DNA of 64,000 nt, from NCBI GenBank assembly GCA_044220975.1, contig JBGAPZ010000010.1, positions 37,068-101,067 of the forward strand. The letters are read 5' to 3'. The number at the start of each line of letters is the position of its first letter. The first letter of the stretch is position 1. The position numbers and the translations under genes are program-made. Origin of the DNA: SZUA-430 sp044220975 (GTDB lineage: Bacteria; Pseudomonadota; Alphaproteobacteria; Micropepsales; Micropepsaceae). Shown piece after piece: positions 62,700-64,000 of the stretch. The notes beneath the pieces are model-generated. The model ran no database searches. It saw only the letters and a program-made list of their open reading frames with translations, and was not told where the DNA came from.

Positions 62700-63532
62700 G
62701 GTTCTTCGAAACCCTTGAGCGCTTCGGCCAACGTCCCCGCGGCAATCGTCGAGGCATTGGTCCGGGCCGGAAACGTACCCGCTTCGACCTCCTCGCGATA
62801 GCTGCGCAGCGCCTCTTCGATCAGCGTGCCGGCCTCCGCGAAACGCTTCGCATGTCGCGGCGACTTTTCGAAAAGGCCCAATATGTCGTGCCAAACCTGC
62901 ACCTGCCCGTCGCAGCCCACACCCGCACCGATACCAATCGTGGGGATCGAAAGCCGCTTCGTGATTGCTTCCGCCAACTCGATCGGCACAAGCTCCAGCA
63001 CGATCGCAAACGCGCCCGCCGACTGCAGCGCCAAGGCGTCCGCCGTGATGCTGCGCGCACCTGGCGCGTCTTTGCCCTGCACGCGGATACCGATCTGATG
63101 CGTTGCTTGCGGCGTGTAGCCCAGATGCCCCATCACCGGAATGCCAAGCTCGACCAGCCGCCGCACCACCTTCACGACCGGACCGCCGCCTTCGACCTTC
63201 ACCGCCTGCACGCCCGCCTCGCGCATCATCCGCCCCGCAGCGTTGATCGCGTCATCGATGCCCGAATACGTGAGGAACGGCAGATCGCCCACGACCAGCG
63301 CCCGCTCCGTGCCCCGCACCACGGCTGCGGCGTGGCGCACCATATCGTCCAGCGTGACCGGGATCGTCGTGTCGTGCCCCTGCATGACCATGCCGAGCGA
63401 GTCGCCCACGAGCAGCAGCTGAAACCCTGCCCGCTCGGCAAGCTTGGCTGAGGCATAGTCGTACGCGGTCACCATCGCGACGCGCCGGCCCTCACCTTTC
63501 AACTTCTGCAAATCGAGAATGCTGGTCCGCAT
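62696..63532 (-). CDS. panB: 3-methyl-2-oxobutanoate hydroxymethyltransferase
   Basis: 278-residue enzyme making ketopantoate from ketoisovalerate with methylenetetrahydrofolate. Motifs: MVTAYDYASAKLAERAG, VGDSLGMVMQGHDTT, KVEGG and GIGAGVGCDGQVQVWHDILG, with the metal-binding Asp residues in place. Full length. Coupled to panC by a four-base overlap. Confidence 0.95.
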   Translation of the reverse strand: MRTSILDLQKLKGEGRRVAMVTAYDYASAKLAERAGFQLLLVGDSLGMVMQGHDTTIPVTLDDMVRHAAAVVRGTERALVVGDLPFLTYSGIDDAINAAGRMMREAGVQAVKVEGGGPVVKVVRRLVELGIPVMGHLGYTPQATHQIGIRVQGKDAPGARSITADALALQSAGAFAIVLELVPIELAEAITKRLSIPTIGIGAGVGCDGQVQVWHDILGLFEKSPRHAKRFAEAGTLIEEALRSYREEVEAGTFPARTNASTIAAGTLAEALKGFEEP

Positions 63533-63626
63533 GGACGGCCCTTGTCGCTAGCGCGCGGAATCTGATCGCTCGGCCTCGCCGATGCAAGCAAATGCAGCAT
63601 GGAAAAGGCCAAACAAAGTCAACGCG

Positions 63627-63809
63627 TTAACGATCTTGATCGCCGTCCTTGACCGGTTCGACCTTAACGCCGCGCGCCTTCAACGCCTCGCGCAGCAGAA
63701 ACTCGATCTCAGCGTTCACGCTACGCAGGTCCGCGCTCGCCAAACGCGACAAAGCGTTGAAGAGCGCGGGATCGAGTCTCAGGGCAAAGGCTTTACGTTC
63801 GACGGGCAT
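63627..63809 (-). CDS. Arc-like ribbon-helix-helix protein
   Basis: 60-residue protein (MPVERKAFALRLDPALFNAL, then RSVNAEIEFLLREALKARG) matching the ribbon-helix-helix DNA-binding fold of Arc. The strand FALRLDP and the helix NAEIEFLL are typical. It starts one base after the stop of the SPFH-domain gene (TAACATG), so it is translated with it. This pairing recurs in Proteobacteria; there is no toxin gene beside it, so it is not an obvious antitoxin. Confidence 0.8.
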   Translation of the reverse strand: MPVERKAFALRLDPALFNALSRLASADLRSVNAEIEFLLREALKARGVKVEPVKDGDQDR

Positions 63810-63810
63810 G

Positions 63811-64000
63811 TTACTGGTAGAGTGTTCCCGTGTTCACGACGGGTTGCGTTTGCGTGTCGGAGCACAACACCACCAGCAGGTTCGACACCATCTGCGCGCG
63901 CCGCTCGTCGTCGAGCTTCACCACATCGCGTTCGGAGAGCTGGACAAGCGCCTGCTCCACCATCAGCACCGCGCCTTTCACGATCGTCTGCCGGGCCGCG
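63811..64000 (-). CDS. SPFH/band-7 domain protein, 3' end
   Basis: The last 62 residues of a gene that extends beyond the window, ending VKGAVLMVEQAL...QMVSNLLVVLCSDTQTQPVVNTGTLYQ. The MVSNLLVVLC and QPVVNTGTLY end is the conserved C-terminus of a cytosolic SPFH-domain family found with Arc-like proteins. Function of the family is unclear. Confidence 0.75.
   Translation of the reverse strand, partial: AARQTIVKGAVLMVEQALVQLSERDVVKLDDERRAQMVSNLLVVLCSDTQTQPVVNTGTLYQ

Overview
This 64 kb window reads as chromosome of a high-GC alphaproteobacterium. The evidence is mixed: an sdhE-mfd-recG neighbourhood; a TTAA-N7-TTAA box of the CtrA type; a GAAC-N7-GAAC box of the alphaproteobacterial LexA type; an alphaproteobacterial Fur-like palindrome in front of feoAB; and dense, often translationally coupled genes. 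I cannot name the genus. No tRNA, rRNA, CRISPR array, insertion sequence or prophage was recognised.

Layout. 0-9.9 kb: 3' part of parE, a Rieske oxygenase-SRPBCC-hemN run, a macrodomain protein, a DEAD-box helicase, an aldehyde dehydrogenase and a GGDEF protein. 9.9-28.2 kb: catabolic and envelope genes (two PaaG-like crotonases, two SDRs, a sulfatase, an S9 peptidase, an amidohydrolase, a CaiB-type CoA transferase with a coupled histidine phosphatase, a DsbA-like protein), a cold-shock gene, and a candidate structured small RNA at 22.6-22.74 kb. 28.2-36.4 kb: feoAB under a Fur-like operator, a YgiQ radical-SAM protein, a membrane-anchored Mrr-like protein lacking the usual catalytic lysine, an OmpA-family protein and a double Clp-fold protease. 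36.4-37.4 kb: the only long stretch without a convincing gene; it carries a LexA-type box. 37.4-41.0 kb: a 1211-residue RTX protein with internal duplications.

41.0-55.3 kb: mfd and sdhE facing an alpha/beta hydrolase and recG, then a TauE-like permease, an aminoglycoside-phosphotransferase-fold protein with its DUF6285-like partner, a DUF3089 hydrolase without the nucleophile serine, a thiolase next to an HMG-CoA-synthase-like/OB-fold fusion, and a TPR-SPOR envelope protein. 55.4-61.2 kb: sugar-nucleotide and sulfate-activation genes galU-ugd-gmhA-cysD-cysNC. Two of these are damaged: gmhA by two opposite single-base indels, and cysD by a 22-bp tandem duplication that removes its own stop and runs it in frame into cysNC. 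61.2-64 kb: a CBS-domain protein, panB-panC, a ribbon-helix-helix protein and the 3' end of an SPFH-domain gene.

Functionally the window mixes housekeeping (replication-repair helicases, pantothenate, haem, iron uptake) with acyl-CoA catabolism (crotonases, thiolase, CoA transferase, phosphotransferase) and surface biology (RTX, OmpA, SPOR, UDP-glucuronate and PAPS supply, sulfatase). The least ordinary items are the cysD-cysNC run-on frame, the candidate small RNA, and a set of proteins that keep a known fold but have lost its catalytic residue.
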